Assembly: GCA_036794765.1 (NCBI GenBank)
Contig: DAIRGB010000049.1
Span: 1 to 8,308 of the forward strand
DNA: 8,308 nt
Source of the DNA: DAIRGB01 sp036794765
GTDB lineage: Bacteria > Patescibacteriota > JAHJAL01
Direction: 5' to 3'
This document shows, in pieces, positions 1 through 6,381 of the stretch. Under the pieces are notes generated by a model, which did no database searches, had not been told where the DNA came from, and saw only the letters and a program-made list of their open reading frames with translations. Position numbers and translations under genes: made by a program. Positions within the stretch are counted from its first letter, which is position 1. The number at the start of each line of letters is the position of its first letter.

Positions 1-215
1 AACTGCCCACCATATTGGGTATAAGTTGGATAATTTACAATATAATATGCTATACAAATTATTACCAAAGCCACCAAAGAGTAAAAAACATATTTTATAT
101 ATAATTTTTTTCTATTAACAATATATCCCACCAAACCATAAATAAAAAAGCCAGAACTAACCAATCCTGCAATTCCAAGAACAACATATATTACAATAAA
201 GGCAATGTTTTCCAT
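1..215 (-). CDS. Small membrane protein, C-terminus cut off by window edge
   Basis: An open frame starts at an ATG on the minus strand (215) and runs off the left edge after 71 codons. It reads MENIAFIVIYVV at the start. A first hydrophobic segment covers about residues 4-33, a basic turn VNRKK lies at about 34-38, and a second hydrophobic segment covers about 41-60, followed by a polar tail (NYPTYTQYGG). The positive-inside rule puts the basic turn in the cytoplasm and the cut C-terminus outside. The layout and some positions (FIYGLV, then RKK, then a hydrophobic run with ALVII) resemble the next gene to the right, so the two may be paralogues. It lies 16 nt downstream of that gene and is probably in the same operon. 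No Shine-Dalgarno sequence is obvious. Function is unknown. Confidence 0.6.
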   Translation of the reverse strand, partial: MENIAFIVIYVVLGIAGLVSSGFFIYGLVGYIVNRKKLYIKYVFYSLVALVIICIAYYIVNYPTYTQYGGQ

Positions 216-231
216 ATATTTTCTATTTTAA

Positions 232-615
232 TTAAAATAAACTCTTATAATTACTACTCTTACATTCAACCTTATAACGATTTTTATAACATTTTCTTTC
301 CGTCACTATACCCAAACAATCAGTATGACTAGAACAATCAAAACAATTTTTCGATCTTGGATATTTTATACCCCAACATTTACAATCACCCGATGTACCG
401 TCCGAACCAAAAAAACCACTTCCAATATACCCACAAGGAGAAGAAACTTTTTCTAAAGGAAGTAAAGACAAAATACCCGGCAAAATAAAAATAATAGCAA
501 AAATCAACATTCCAAAAACACAACTGAGCACCGAAAACAACGTTCTCTTCTTTACCAAACCAAAAATAAATAAACCAAAAGAAATAATAACAACAAACAA
601 CAATAGATAAAACAT
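232..615 (-). CDS. Two-helix membrane protein with eight-cysteine outer domain
   Basis: A 127-residue protein of no family I can name. Hydrophobic segments lie at about 2-20 and 26-52, separated by the basic turn VKKR. This predicts both ends outside the cytoplasm. The exported tail (about 56-127) holds eight cysteines at 61, 78, 80, 91, 94, 100, 109 and 118, an even number that could form four disulfides. Two of them sit in the similar motifs CWGI (80-83) and CLGI (100-103). A GSGF motif lies at 65-68, just outside the second helix. A Shine-Dalgarno-like GAAGGGGT (plus 627-634) sits 11 nt upstream of the ATG. It is 30 nt downstream of the radical SAM/SPASM gene, so it could be a target or partner of that enzyme, but this is inference. 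Metal binding by the cysteines is an alternative. Confidence 0.75.
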   Translation of the reverse strand: MFYLLLFVVIISFGLFIFGLVKKRTLFSVLSCVFGMLIFAIIFILPGILSLLPLEKVSSPCGYIGSGFFGSDGTSGDCKCWGIKYPRSKNCFDCSSHTDCLGIVTERKCYKNRYKVECKSSNYKSLF

Positions 616-645
616 ATTTTGTTTTTACCCCTTCAATATAAAAAA

Positions 646-1671
646 TTATTCATTCTCTTTTAATAACGGATCCAAATCCTCCAAACATCCATAACAGACT
701 TCCGCCGCCGCTCGACAACCACCCCGACATTCTTTCAAGCTATTACAACTCTCACATTTTTCATTAAACTTCTGCCGAAAATCCCGAAAATATTCACTTT
801 GTTCCAAAATATCTTCCAAATCACTTTTCAAAATATTCCCCATAATCTGCGGCGAATGATTGCACACCCGCACATTTCCCAAATAATCAATCACTGGGTA
901 CGAACGTTTACCGCCCGCCGGGCAATAGCCATAAGACAAATTTTTATATTCTTTCATATCTATCAAGCAAGGCACGATCGGCACAGAACAACTGATACCA
1001 TAATTGTATTTTCGCGAAAGATCATCCAGCTTCGACAACGCCGTTTTAATTTGCCCAATCGACGGCATCAAAGCAACCTGTTTTTTGTTGGCCGGATTGA
1101 TCCGATTGAACATCATCCCCCGACAACCCAAAACCATGCTCAACTCCGCCACTTCCGTACTCTGATCAATATTGTCTTTTGTCGCCACCAAAACCGACAC
1201 CACCGTCGCCCCCAAAGAAGTCAGATTAACAATCCCTTTTACCACCTGATCATAATCATCCCGACCTTTCAACTTTTTGTGCAATTCTTTGTCTATCGCC
1301 ACCAGTGATATTTCAAAAATTGAAATCCCCAAATCTACCAACTCTTTGGCCAGGTCTTCTGTAATATTACTACCATTGGTCAACAAATTGACATTAATTT
1401 TTTTACTTCGAAGATGTTTTATCAATCCAACCAGATGTGGATACAAAGTCGGCTCTCCCCCGGAAATGGAAACCGTTCCAATATTCGTCTGTTCAATCAA
1501 CCTTTCTGTCACCTCCCGCCACTGTTTCAAATCCAACAATTGTCCCTGTGGATATTCCCGATATTTCCAAACGTTATAGCAATAACTGCAATCATGATTG
1601 CAGTTTGGCGTCACTTCATAAATAAAATGATTAAAATCGGCTTTAACCCCGATCAATTTTTTCCAAAACAT
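646..1671 (-). CDS. Radical SAM enzyme with C-terminal SPASM domain
   Basis: A 341-residue radical SAM protein. C24, C28 and C31 (CNHDCSYC) form the CxxxCxxC site for the SAM-binding 4Fe-4S cluster, and GGEP at 71-74 is the usual SAM-contact motif. The C-terminal third matches the SPASM pattern: C250-x14-G265-x4-C270, then C306-x2-C309-x5-C315-x3-C319, with further cysteines at 326 and 329. The last canonical cysteine is normally about 17 residues after the CxxxC; here it comes sooner. SPASM domains bind auxiliary Fe-S clusters, and known members (AlbA, PqqE, anaerobic sulfatase maturases) modify peptides or proteins in the cytoplasm. The start overlaps the end of the upstream membrane-protein gene by 29 nt with no clear Shine-Dalgarno, suggesting translational coupling. 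The neighbours are small membrane proteins, not a classic RiPP precursor, so the substrate is unknown. Confidence 0.93.
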   Translation of the reverse strand: MFWKKLIGVKADFNHFIYEVTPNCNHDCSYCYNVWKYREYPQGQLLDLKQWREVTERLIEQTNIGTVSISGGEPTLYPHLVGLIKHLRSKKINVNLLTNGSNITEDLAKELVDLGISIFEISLVAIDKELHKKLKGRDDYDQVVKGIVNLTSLGATVVSVLVATKDNIDQSTEVAELSMVLGCRGMMFNRINPANKKQVALMPSIGQIKTALSKLDDLSRKYNYGISCSVPIVPCLIDMKEYKNLSYGYCPAGGKRSYPVIDYLGNVRVCNHSPQIMGNILKSDLEDILEQSEYFRDFRQKFNEKCESCNSLKECRGGCRAAAEVCYGCLEDLDPLLKENE

Positions 1672-2161
1672 CCACTGGAATATTATTTTTATATTTTTCC
1701 ATCAAACTCGCCATTCTCTCATCCATATTTCTGTTGATAATTACTGACTCCGGCATATCAGTATTCATCGGCATATAGCATGTTGTAAAACCGCTACCCA
1801 GATTTCTCACGCCATTCTCCCGCAAAACTAACTCAAGCAAAACCCCAAATATCGCATACAAAAAAACCAGTACAATCGGCCAAACCATTAAATAACGCAA
1901 ACCCTTCCAAAGAAAATCCCTGTTCTTCTTCCTGAAAAAAAGATAAAAATTTACAATACTCAAAACAAAACAAGTAACTACCAAAACCAACCACACCAAG
2001 GAAAGCACCGAAAAAATATACGATCCGTAATCTTCCAAAAATAAACCAACCTCAGCACGAAACACTGTCATCAAAACATAAACCACCAACCCAACAATCA
2101 ACAGTCCCAGCAAAAAATTCAAAAATTTATTCCACCCTTTTGATATCTTCATATTAATCAT
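1643..2161 (-). CDS. Three-helix membrane protein with exported C-terminal tail
   Basis: A 172-residue protein of unknown family. Hydrophobic segments lie at about 13-33, 45-72 and 88-113. The basic N-terminus and the FRKKNR loop between helices 2 and 3 predict N-in, C-out. The exported tail of about 60 residues begins with RENGVRNLGSGFTTCYMP and contains one cysteine; the rest is polar and probably helical. GSGF also occurs just outside the last helix of the cysteine-rich protein two genes downstream. The first ATG is preferred because GGGGGTGA lies 10 nt upstream; a second ATG four codons in is possible. It is the first gene of the left operon, begins 28 nt after an intrinsic terminator, and overlaps the radical SAM gene by 29 nt. 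It could anchor, present or be modified by that enzyme's product; no function can be assigned. Confidence 0.75.
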   Translation of the reverse strand: MINMKISKGWNKFLNFLLGLLIVGLVVYVLMTVFRAEVGLFLEDYGSYIFSVLSLVWLVLVVTCFVLSIVNFYLFFRKKNRDFLWKGLRYLMVWPIVLVFLYAIFGVLLELVLRENGVRNLGSGFTTCYMPMNTDMPESVIINRNMDERMASLMEKYKNNIPVDVLEKIDRG

Positions 2162-2184
2162 TTATTTATCTTCACCCCCATCTT

Positions 2185-2212
2185 ACCATAAAAAAAGAGC
2201 CTAATTTAACAA
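2185..2212 (-). promoter_or_regulatory. Possible promoter of the radical SAM operon
   Basis: On the minus strand TTGTTA (plus 2207-2212) and TATGGT (plus 2185-2190) are 16 nt apart, each matching four of six consensus positions. Transcription would begin about 15-20 nt before the first gene's ATG, leaving room for its Shine-Dalgarno. The site lies inside the terminator hairpin and its T tract, so the match may be chance. Without it, the operon would depend on read-through from the tRNA side. Confidence 0.25.
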
Positions 2213-2221
2213 TTAAGCTCT
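2190..2221 (-). terminator. Intrinsic terminator after the tRNA-Arg transcript
   Basis: On the minus strand AGAGCTTAATT and AATTAGGCTCT form an 11-bp stem with one G-T pair and a 4-nt loop, followed directly by seven T. This is a textbook rho-independent terminator reading leftward. It probably ends the transcript containing tRNA-Arg and the hairpin-rich segment behind it. Because it is only 28 nt before the left operon, it could also act as an attenuator if transcription starts upstream of it. Confidence 0.85.
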
Positions 2222-2433
2222 CATCCTTCCCCAACTAAAAAACGTCAAAGAAATTTTCAAGAATATCATCAAAATCTTCGAATTCATTTCGAGATTTTGA
2301 TTCCTTGATCAAAGAAACAAGGCTCCCAAAAATTGTCGTAGAAATTTTTGGGAAGAGAAGGAGGCGTTCTGGTAGTGGAATGAGAGGCCGATTTAGGACT
2401 CTCATGGAACGATAAGAACGACTCCGACGAAAA
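2222..2433 (-). other. Hairpin-rich noncoding segment downstream of tRNA-Arg
   Basis: This 212-nt stretch lies between the tRNA 3' end and the terminator. It holds two more strong hairpins. One has a perfect 11-bp stem (2324-2334 with 2343-2353, 8-nt loop). The other has a perfect 10-bp stem (2268-2277 with 2292-2301) that continues as CGAA/TTCG past one bulged base. With the terminator this makes three stems in about 165 nt. A minus-strand open frame crosses it but can only start inside or upstream of the tRNA, so I do not call a gene. It may be a tRNA trailer, a small RNA, or an operon leader. Confidence 0.4.
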
Positions 2434-2507
2434 CGCGCTCGGCAGGATTCGAACCTGCGACCCCCAGCTCCGCAAGCTGATGCTCTATCCAGCTGAGCTA
2501 CGAGCGC
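2434..2507 (-). tRNA. tRNA-Arg (anticodon GCG)
   Basis: The minus strand folds as a full cloverleaf. The 7-bp acceptor is GCGCTCG/CGAGCGC, the D stem GCTC/GAGC, and the anticodon stem TCAGC/GCTGG with one T-G pair. The loop TTGCGGA gives T33, anticodon GCG and G37. The variable loop is GGGTC and the T arm GCAGG-TTCGAAT-CCTGC. The discriminator is G (2434). CCA is not encoded (TTT follows), so a CCA-adding enzyme is needed. Anticodon GCG reads CGC and, by wobble, CGU. Most well-studied bacteria read these with an ACG tRNA edited to ICG, so the G34 form is less usual. Confidence 0.96.
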
Positions 2508-2521
2508 ATAAAATAAACATA

Positions 2522-2600
2522 TCAAACTTATCAAACCTAGCAAACTTCACAAACAACATGTTTGATACTTTTGATACGTTTGCTAGGTTTGATAAGTTTT
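2522..2600. repeat. 22-bp perfect inverted repeat made of 9-nt units
   Basis: The arms 2524-2545 and 2578-2599 are perfect reverse complements over 22 bp, with a 32-nt loop. Within this, CAAAC recurs at 2523, 2532, 2541 and 2550, and its complement-type motif GTTTG/TTTTG/GTTTT recurs at 2560, 2569, 2578, 2587 and 2596, all at exact 9-nt spacing. The element fills almost the whole gap between the upstream membrane-protein gene (its right arm touches that stop codon) and the tRNA. There is no T tract in either direction, so it is not a normal terminator. It could be an RNA processing hairpin, a protein-binding array or a mobile repeat. Confidence 0.9.
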
Positions 2601-3114
2601 ACAACTTAAGCCATTTCGACAATTGATCCCCCGAATCCGCCGTCTTGCGATCGACTTTTGGAACATTGTATTCCAAAAATTTTACCAAAGCTTCCACATC
2701 TACCGAATTTAGAAGTGAAGATAATCTCGGTGGAATATATTGTTTGGTTTCTATGTACAACATTCCTTCATGAGTCACCCAAAACTGTTTCAACTCTTTG
2801 AAAGCATACATTTTGTCCCCAACCAACAAACCGTCCTTTGTCAGAACAAAATGGATTTTGTCAGGTTTCTTGAAAGCATATTGATAAACTACGATTGCCA
2901 ATAAAACCACTATACCGATCCCCAACCAATTTTTCAATACCGCAAACAACACAGACATCAAAACCACAACCCCCACCAACCCCCAAACCCAGTTTTTTCC
3001 TTTTTCATGATACTCAAATTCGTATGACTCCCACTCAAACACCTGGTTCGGATCATATTCATCATCAATCGGCCGCGTCGCCAACACTTCTTGTTTTTTA
3101 TTTATTTGTGCCAT
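2599..3114 (-). CDS. Two-helix membrane protein with PH-like cytoplasmic tail
   Basis: A 171-residue protein starting at MAQINKKQEV. The frame is open 11 codons further upstream, but AGAGGGTG lies 6 nt before this ATG and falls inside the longer version, so 3114 is chosen. An acidic polar N-terminus (about 1-40, with DDEYD and EWESYEFEY) leads into two hydrophobic segments at about 43-60 and 62-80 joined by a short KNW turn. A basic FKKP and a C-terminal domain (about 84-150) of alternating strands follow, ending in a helix. Both ends should be cytoplasmic. The tail resembles bacterial PH-like domains, but this rests on pattern only. It sits between the GH1 gene and the tRNA with its own likely promoter. 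Function is unknown; membrane-linked scaffolding is possible. Confidence 0.8.
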   Translation of the reverse strand: MAQINKKQEVLATRPIDDEYDPNQVFEWESYEFEYHEKGKNWVWGLVGVVVLMSVLFAVLKNWLGIGIVVLLAIVVYQYAFKKPDKIHFVLTKDGLLVGDKMYAFKELKQFWVTHEGMLYIETKQYIPPRLSSLLNSVDVEALVKFLEYNVPKVDRKTADSGDQLSKWLKL

Positions 3115-3120
3115 ATCGCT

Positions 3121-3128
3121 CACCCTCT
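3121..3128 (-). promoter_or_regulatory. Shine-Dalgarno site that fixes the start at 3114
   Basis: The minus strand reads AGAGGGTG, then GAGCGAT-type spacing of 6 nt to the ATG at 3114. A start at 3147 would place this site inside the gene and has no comparable site of its own. Confidence 0.75.
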
Positions 3129-3154
3129 TATAGATAAAAATAATCACTATTCAC

Positions 3155-3184
3155 AATATAGACCACTCAATTCAAAATTTCCAA
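3155..3184 (-). promoter_or_regulatory. Probable promoter of the 2599-3114 gene
   Basis: On the minus strand TTGGAA (plus 3179-3184) and TATATT (plus 3155-3160) are separated by 18 nt. Transcription would start near 3148, giving a leader of about 34 nt that contains the Shine-Dalgarno site. The -35 box lies in the AT-rich repeat. Confidence 0.45.
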
Positions 3185-3265
3185 TTTCCAATTCTCAATT
3201 TCCAAATATCGAATTCAAAATATGTTTAAAAATTGCCAGCAGCAGTTCGGTCCCGTGAGGGAAAA
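3166..3265. repeat. AT-rich intergenic repeat with a small GC-richer insert
   Basis: Between the GH1 gene and the next gene, CAATTTCCA occurs at 3182 and 3196 (14 nt apart), and AATTCAAAAT flanks these at 3169 and 3212. A GC-richer block follows (about 3234-3262), containing CAGCAGCAG and the small hairpin TCCC-GTGA-GGGA (3251-3262), bounded by AAATTG/AAATTG words. No good terminator is visible for the GH1 operon. The whole looks like a composite noncoding repeat. Confidence 0.5.
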
Positions 3266-3273
3266 ATTGAAAA

Positions 3274-4512
3274 TTAAACATCTATCCCATTATTAATAAT
3301 TATCTTATATTCCCACGCCGACGGCCTAATTCTCCTCTCCAAAGTTTTGTAATCAACTTCTATCAATCCGAACCTGGGCCAAAATCCCCGATTCCATTCA
3401 AAGTTGTCAGTAAGCGACCAATGCAAATAACCTCTCACGTCAACACCCTGCTTCATCGCTCTAGCTACTGCCTGCAAACTCTTTTCAATAAACCACGTTC
3501 GATCTTTATCCAAAGCATCTGCCAAACCATTTTCTGTTATATAAACAGGCAAATCATATTTTTTCAAATCCAACAAAACATTAAAAATCCCGTCGGGATA
3601 TAGCTCCCAATCCAAATCCGAGCGCTTCTCGTCATCATTTCGCACCTGCCAACCAAATTGCTTTTCGTGAAAATAATAATTTAAACCAAAAAAATCCAAC
3701 TTATCTTTGGTTTTTTTCAAAACATATTGGTTCCAATAATAATCCTTCGCATCCTGAACAACTTGCGTCAACCATTTACCATCAGCATTTTCAAAATATG
3801 CCATCTGTTTAGCCAAACCCACCCGCGCATTTTTATCTAAAGATTTTATTGCATCATATGAACCGCGATGAGCCTCTATCAAATTATGTAAAACCGACCA
3901 AGCAGAAAAAATATTCCTTTCTTGTGGCGGCCATTCACCAAGAAAATACGAATTAGCCGCATACACCTCCGGTTCATTTATAGTCAACCAAAAAGACACT
4001 TCCGGCCCCAAAACCTCAACCACTTTTTTCGTAAAACGAACAAAATATTCCACCGTTTTTTTATTTTTCCAACCACCAATATCCGCCAACCACAATGGCA
4101 ACGGCCAATGCCACAACGTCACCATCGGCTCAATCCCTATCTCTCGCAAATACTTAACAACCTCCAGATAATGATCCAATTCTTTCTGAATAAAAACACT
4201 ATTTCTCGGTTCAATCCGTGACCAATCCACCGAAATCCGAGTCGCATTGTGTCCCAATTGCTTGGCCAATAAAAAATCTTCCTTGTACCGATGATAATGA
4301 TCACAAGCCCTGCCGGAAATATAATTTTTTGGCTCAGTAATCTCGGAAAATATTTTTCTTTTCTCATCATTCCAACGCTCTTTCCCCTGCCGAGCCAAGT
4401 CGTCAGCACTTTTCAACTCCCACCTCGACCAATCATTCACCAATCCACCCTCCACCTGATGTGCCGCCGAAGCCGCCCCCCACAGAAAATTTTTGGGAAA
4501 TTTATATAACAT
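3274..4512 (-). CDS. GH1 family beta-glycosidase (beta-glucosidase type)
   Basis: A 412-residue glycoside hydrolase family 1 enzyme, a little shorter than the usual 440-480. It opens with FPKNFLWGAASAAHQVEGG, where Q19 is the conserved sugar-binding glutamine. H135 in TLWHWPLP is the second sugar contact. TINEPEV carries the acid/base E180 with N179, and YITENGL carries the nucleophile E327. The C-terminal HWSLTDNFEW and RFGL are typical GH1. Catalysis should therefore be intact, removing sugars from the non-reducing end of beta-glycosides with retention. No signal peptide is seen, so it acts in the cytoplasm. It is the last gene of the four-gene operon and its ATG overlaps the peptidase gene by 11 nt without a Shine-Dalgarno, suggesting coupling. 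Exact sugar specificity (glucose, galactose, other) cannot be read from the sequence. Confidence 0.95.
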   Translation of the reverse strand: MLYKFPKNFLWGAASAAHQVEGGLVNDWSRWELKSADDLARQGKERWNDEKRKIFSEITEPKNYISGRACDHYHRYKEDFLLAKQLGHNATRISVDWSRIEPRNSVFIQKELDHYLEVVKYLREIGIEPMVTLWHWPLPLWLADIGGWKNKKTVEYFVRFTKKVVEVLGPEVSFWLTINEPEVYAANSYFLGEWPPQERNIFSAWSVLHNLIEAHRGSYDAIKSLDKNARVGLAKQMAYFENADGKWLTQVVQDAKDYYWNQYVLKKTKDKLDFFGLNYYFHEKQFGWQVRNDDEKRSDLDWELYPDGIFNVLLDLKKYDLPVYITENGLADALDKDRTWFIEKSLQAVARAMKQGVDVRGYLHWSLTDNFEWNRGFWPRFGLIEVDYKTLERRIRPSAWEYKIIINNGIDV

Positions 4513-5470
4513 AATTTTTTGTAGCTAATGGTTTTCCAAAATATACCTTTCCCTCAGTTGCATCCAACTTTGTTTCAATCCCAATCGGTATCGCCGCCGT
4601 CGTTTCCCCATGACTAAAATTTAATCCAAAAATACACGCGGGTCCGTTTTGAAAAAATCTTACAATTACTTCTTCAATATCGGGATCAAGCGGATTAACC
4701 TTTTTTTCTACATCAATAAACTCGCCAAACACCACTCCCTTAGCCAGAGACAAAATTCCTGCCAATTTTAACTGCGTCAAAAATACCTCGACATTGTATC
4801 CCCCCTCATGAATATCTTCAAAGAAAATTATTTTATCCTTACATTCTGGCAAGTATTTTGTTCCAAGCAATCCACAAAAAGTTGATAAATTACCGCCGAT
4901 CGCCCTGCCAGTCACCTTCCCCGGCGATACACAACGCACCAACCGTCTATTTTGCAAAAAAGATTTGTCTTCCCATTTTTCATCAGACATCAACAAGTTC
5001 AACACATCATTTAAACTGATAACATCCATCTTTCGAGCATGTTTCGTTTTATTAGTCATACTGATTGACGGACCATTAAAATTTACCAAACCTGTCTTAG
5101 CAAAAATTCCATTATTTAATGCCGTAATATCACTAAAACCCATAAATATTTTCGGGTGTTCTTTTATTGCTTTATAATCCAAAAACGGCAACAATTCCTC
5201 CGATCCCAAACCACCCCCAGCAACAAAAATACCAGCAACATTTTTATCCAAAAAAGCCTTCATAAGTTCTCGCGTCCTCCGCTTGATATCTGCAGCATAT
5301 AGTTGATTAGTCCGCATATTTTTAACATTTTCACCCAACACCGGTATCAAACCTTTCTTTTCTATTACTTCAATCCCACACTTTATCTCTTCAGGATCAA
5401 ATGGCGAAGCCGGAGCCACGATTGCCACTCTATCCCCTTTGATCAAACGTTTTGGTCGAATTATTTTCAT
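4502..5470 (-). CDS. S66 family serine peptidase (LD-carboxypeptidase / MccF-like)
   Basis: A 322-residue member of peptidase family S66. The N-terminal KGDRVAIVAPASP is the family's opening strand. AGGGLGSEELLP (84-95) corresponds to the usual ARGGYG segment. S113 in GFSD is the nucleophile, E218 in IFFEDIHEGG and H287 in FSHGE complete the Ser-Glu-His triad, and GGNL (192-195) is also conserved. Length is normal. Known members remove the terminal D-alanine from cytoplasmic muropeptides (LdcA), or cut microcin C-type peptide nucleotides (MccF). No signal peptide is visible. It lies 5 nt after the transporter gene and overlaps the GH1 gene by 11 nt. This points to processing of an imported compound, or wall recycling; immunity is the alternative. 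No strong Shine-Dalgarno is present. Confidence 0.92.
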   Translation of the reverse strand: MKIIRPKRLIKGDRVAIVAPASPFDPEEIKCGIEVIEKKGLIPVLGENVKNMRTNQLYAADIKRRTRELMKAFLDKNVAGIFVAGGGLGSEELLPFLDYKAIKEHPKIFMGFSDITALNNGIFAKTGLVNFNGPSISMTNKTKHARKMDVISLNDVLNLLMSDEKWEDKSFLQNRRLVRCVSPGKVTGRAIGGNLSTFCGLLGTKYLPECKDKIIFFEDIHEGGYNVEVFLTQLKLAGILSLAKGVVFGEFIDVEKKVNPLDPDIEEVIVRFFQNGPACIFGLNFSHGETTAAIPIGIETKLDATEGKVYFGKPLATKNYVI

Positions 5471-5475
5471 CTTTT

Positions 5476-6375
5476 TTATTTAACCTTTACAAACACCAAC
5501 TGCAACGGTATCAATAACAAATTATTTACCAAAGTATAAACCACCGCCGGCAAAGCCACCATCGGACCAAACATCGACAAAGCTATCACCATTGCTAACG
5601 AAAAATTTTTGTAACTCAACACTATCGCATAAGTTACCTTTGCTTTGTAATCCGAACCCAACCAAAATCCCACCCCAAAATTCAACAAAACCAGCACCGT
5701 CACAAATCCCATCAGCCACCAAACCAAACCCAAATTGGCCATCACTACCGCACTCACCGGAGATATTACTCCAACCACCAGAAAAAACAAAGCCGCCACT
5801 GAGAAAAATGTTCCATTATGGCTCAAAACTTTATCTAATGAAGTTTTTTGTAACAAAATCGCCAAACCGACCGGTATCACCACCAATACAAATATTTTCC
5901 AAAAAATACTCATCCAGTCAATCTCAATCACCCGACCTGCCAGCAAATGCACCACAAACGGAAAAAGAAGAGGACACAATATATTGGATAAAAATGCTAT
6001 TACCAAAGATTTGTGTTTGCTGCCACCATAAAGATCGGACAAAAAAACAACACTCACCCCTACCGGCGCCGCCGTCGCAATTATCAAACCCAAAAATATC
6101 TCATCGGAAAAAAATCTATGACACACCAACACCAACAATGCCGATCCAAGATGAATCACAAACAAAGACAACAACACCTTTCGAATTTTTTTCAAATGTT
6201 TGACCGACCGGCCAAGATCCATATTTAAACAACCCAAAAACATCAACACCATCAACAAATATGGAACATATTTTTGAAAAAACAGACCAAAACCAGGACA
6301 AAACAAACCAACTCCCACCGCCAACAAAACTACCAACCAAGTATATTTTTTAAAATAAAACCCTATCTTATGCAT
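5476..6375 (-). CDS. Bile acid:Na+ symporter-superfamily (SBF/BASS) membrane transporter
   Basis: A 299-residue, almost wholly hydrophobic protein with about nine or ten membrane helices, the usual length for bacterial BASS proteins. The family's two unwound crossover regions can be seen: TAAPVGVSVVF (101-111) in place of the common PGGxxSN-type segment, and YKNFSLAMVIA (255-265) with the conserved Asn and Leu-Ala. The closing LPAVVYTLVNN (275-285) is also typical. Members couple sodium to uptake of organic anions (bile acids, pyruvate, pantothenate and others), and many bacterial ones are uncharacterised. It starts 6 nt after the PH-domain gene and ends 5 nt before the peptidase gene, so these are one transcript. 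The ligand cannot be deduced; the neighbours suggest a small peptide- or sugar-bearing molecule. Confidence 0.88.
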   Translation of the reverse strand: MHKIGFYFKKYTWLVVLLAVGVGLFCPGFGLFFQKYVPYLLMVLMFLGCLNMDLGRSVKHLKKIRKVLLSLFVIHLGSALLVLVCHRFFSDEIFLGLIIATAAPVGVSVVFLSDLYGGSKHKSLVIAFLSNILCPLLFPFVVHLLAGRVIEIDWMSIFWKIFVLVVIPVGLAILLQKTSLDKVLSHNGTFFSVAALFFLVVGVISPVSAVVMANLGLVWWLMGFVTVLVLLNFGVGFWLGSDYKAKVTYAIVLSYKNFSLAMVIALSMFGPMVALPAVVYTLVNNLLLIPLQLVFVKVK

Positions 6376-6381
6376 AATTTT

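Noticed and set aside
799..1308. Long plus-strand frame opposite the radical SAM gene
   Set aside because: It is a mirror of a clear enzyme gene; the peptide is His/Arg/Gln-rich with no family likeness.
2213..2224. Tiny minus-strand frame M-R-A before the terminator, with GGGGAAGG beside it
   Set aside because: The purine-rich stretch touches the ATG with no spacing, and three codons are too little to support attenuation.
2284..2475. Minus-strand frame of 63 codons starting inside the tRNA
   Set aside because: It also begins within the tRNA, has no ribosome site, and its later part only spells out the hairpin arms.
2235..2543. Minus-strand frame of 102 codons containing VAQLDRAS
   Set aside because: The peptide is the translation of tRNA-Arg, a well-known false gene. 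The part after the tRNA has no start of its own and lies in the hairpin-rich segment.
2522..2600. CRISPR array
   Set aside because: Units are only 9 nt and switch orientation halfway, with no unique spacers and no cas genes nearby.
5592..6203. 203-codon plus-strand frame opposite the transporter
   Set aside because: It is a low-complexity Pro/Ser/Thr/Lys peptide mirroring a hydrophobic protein; no start signal.
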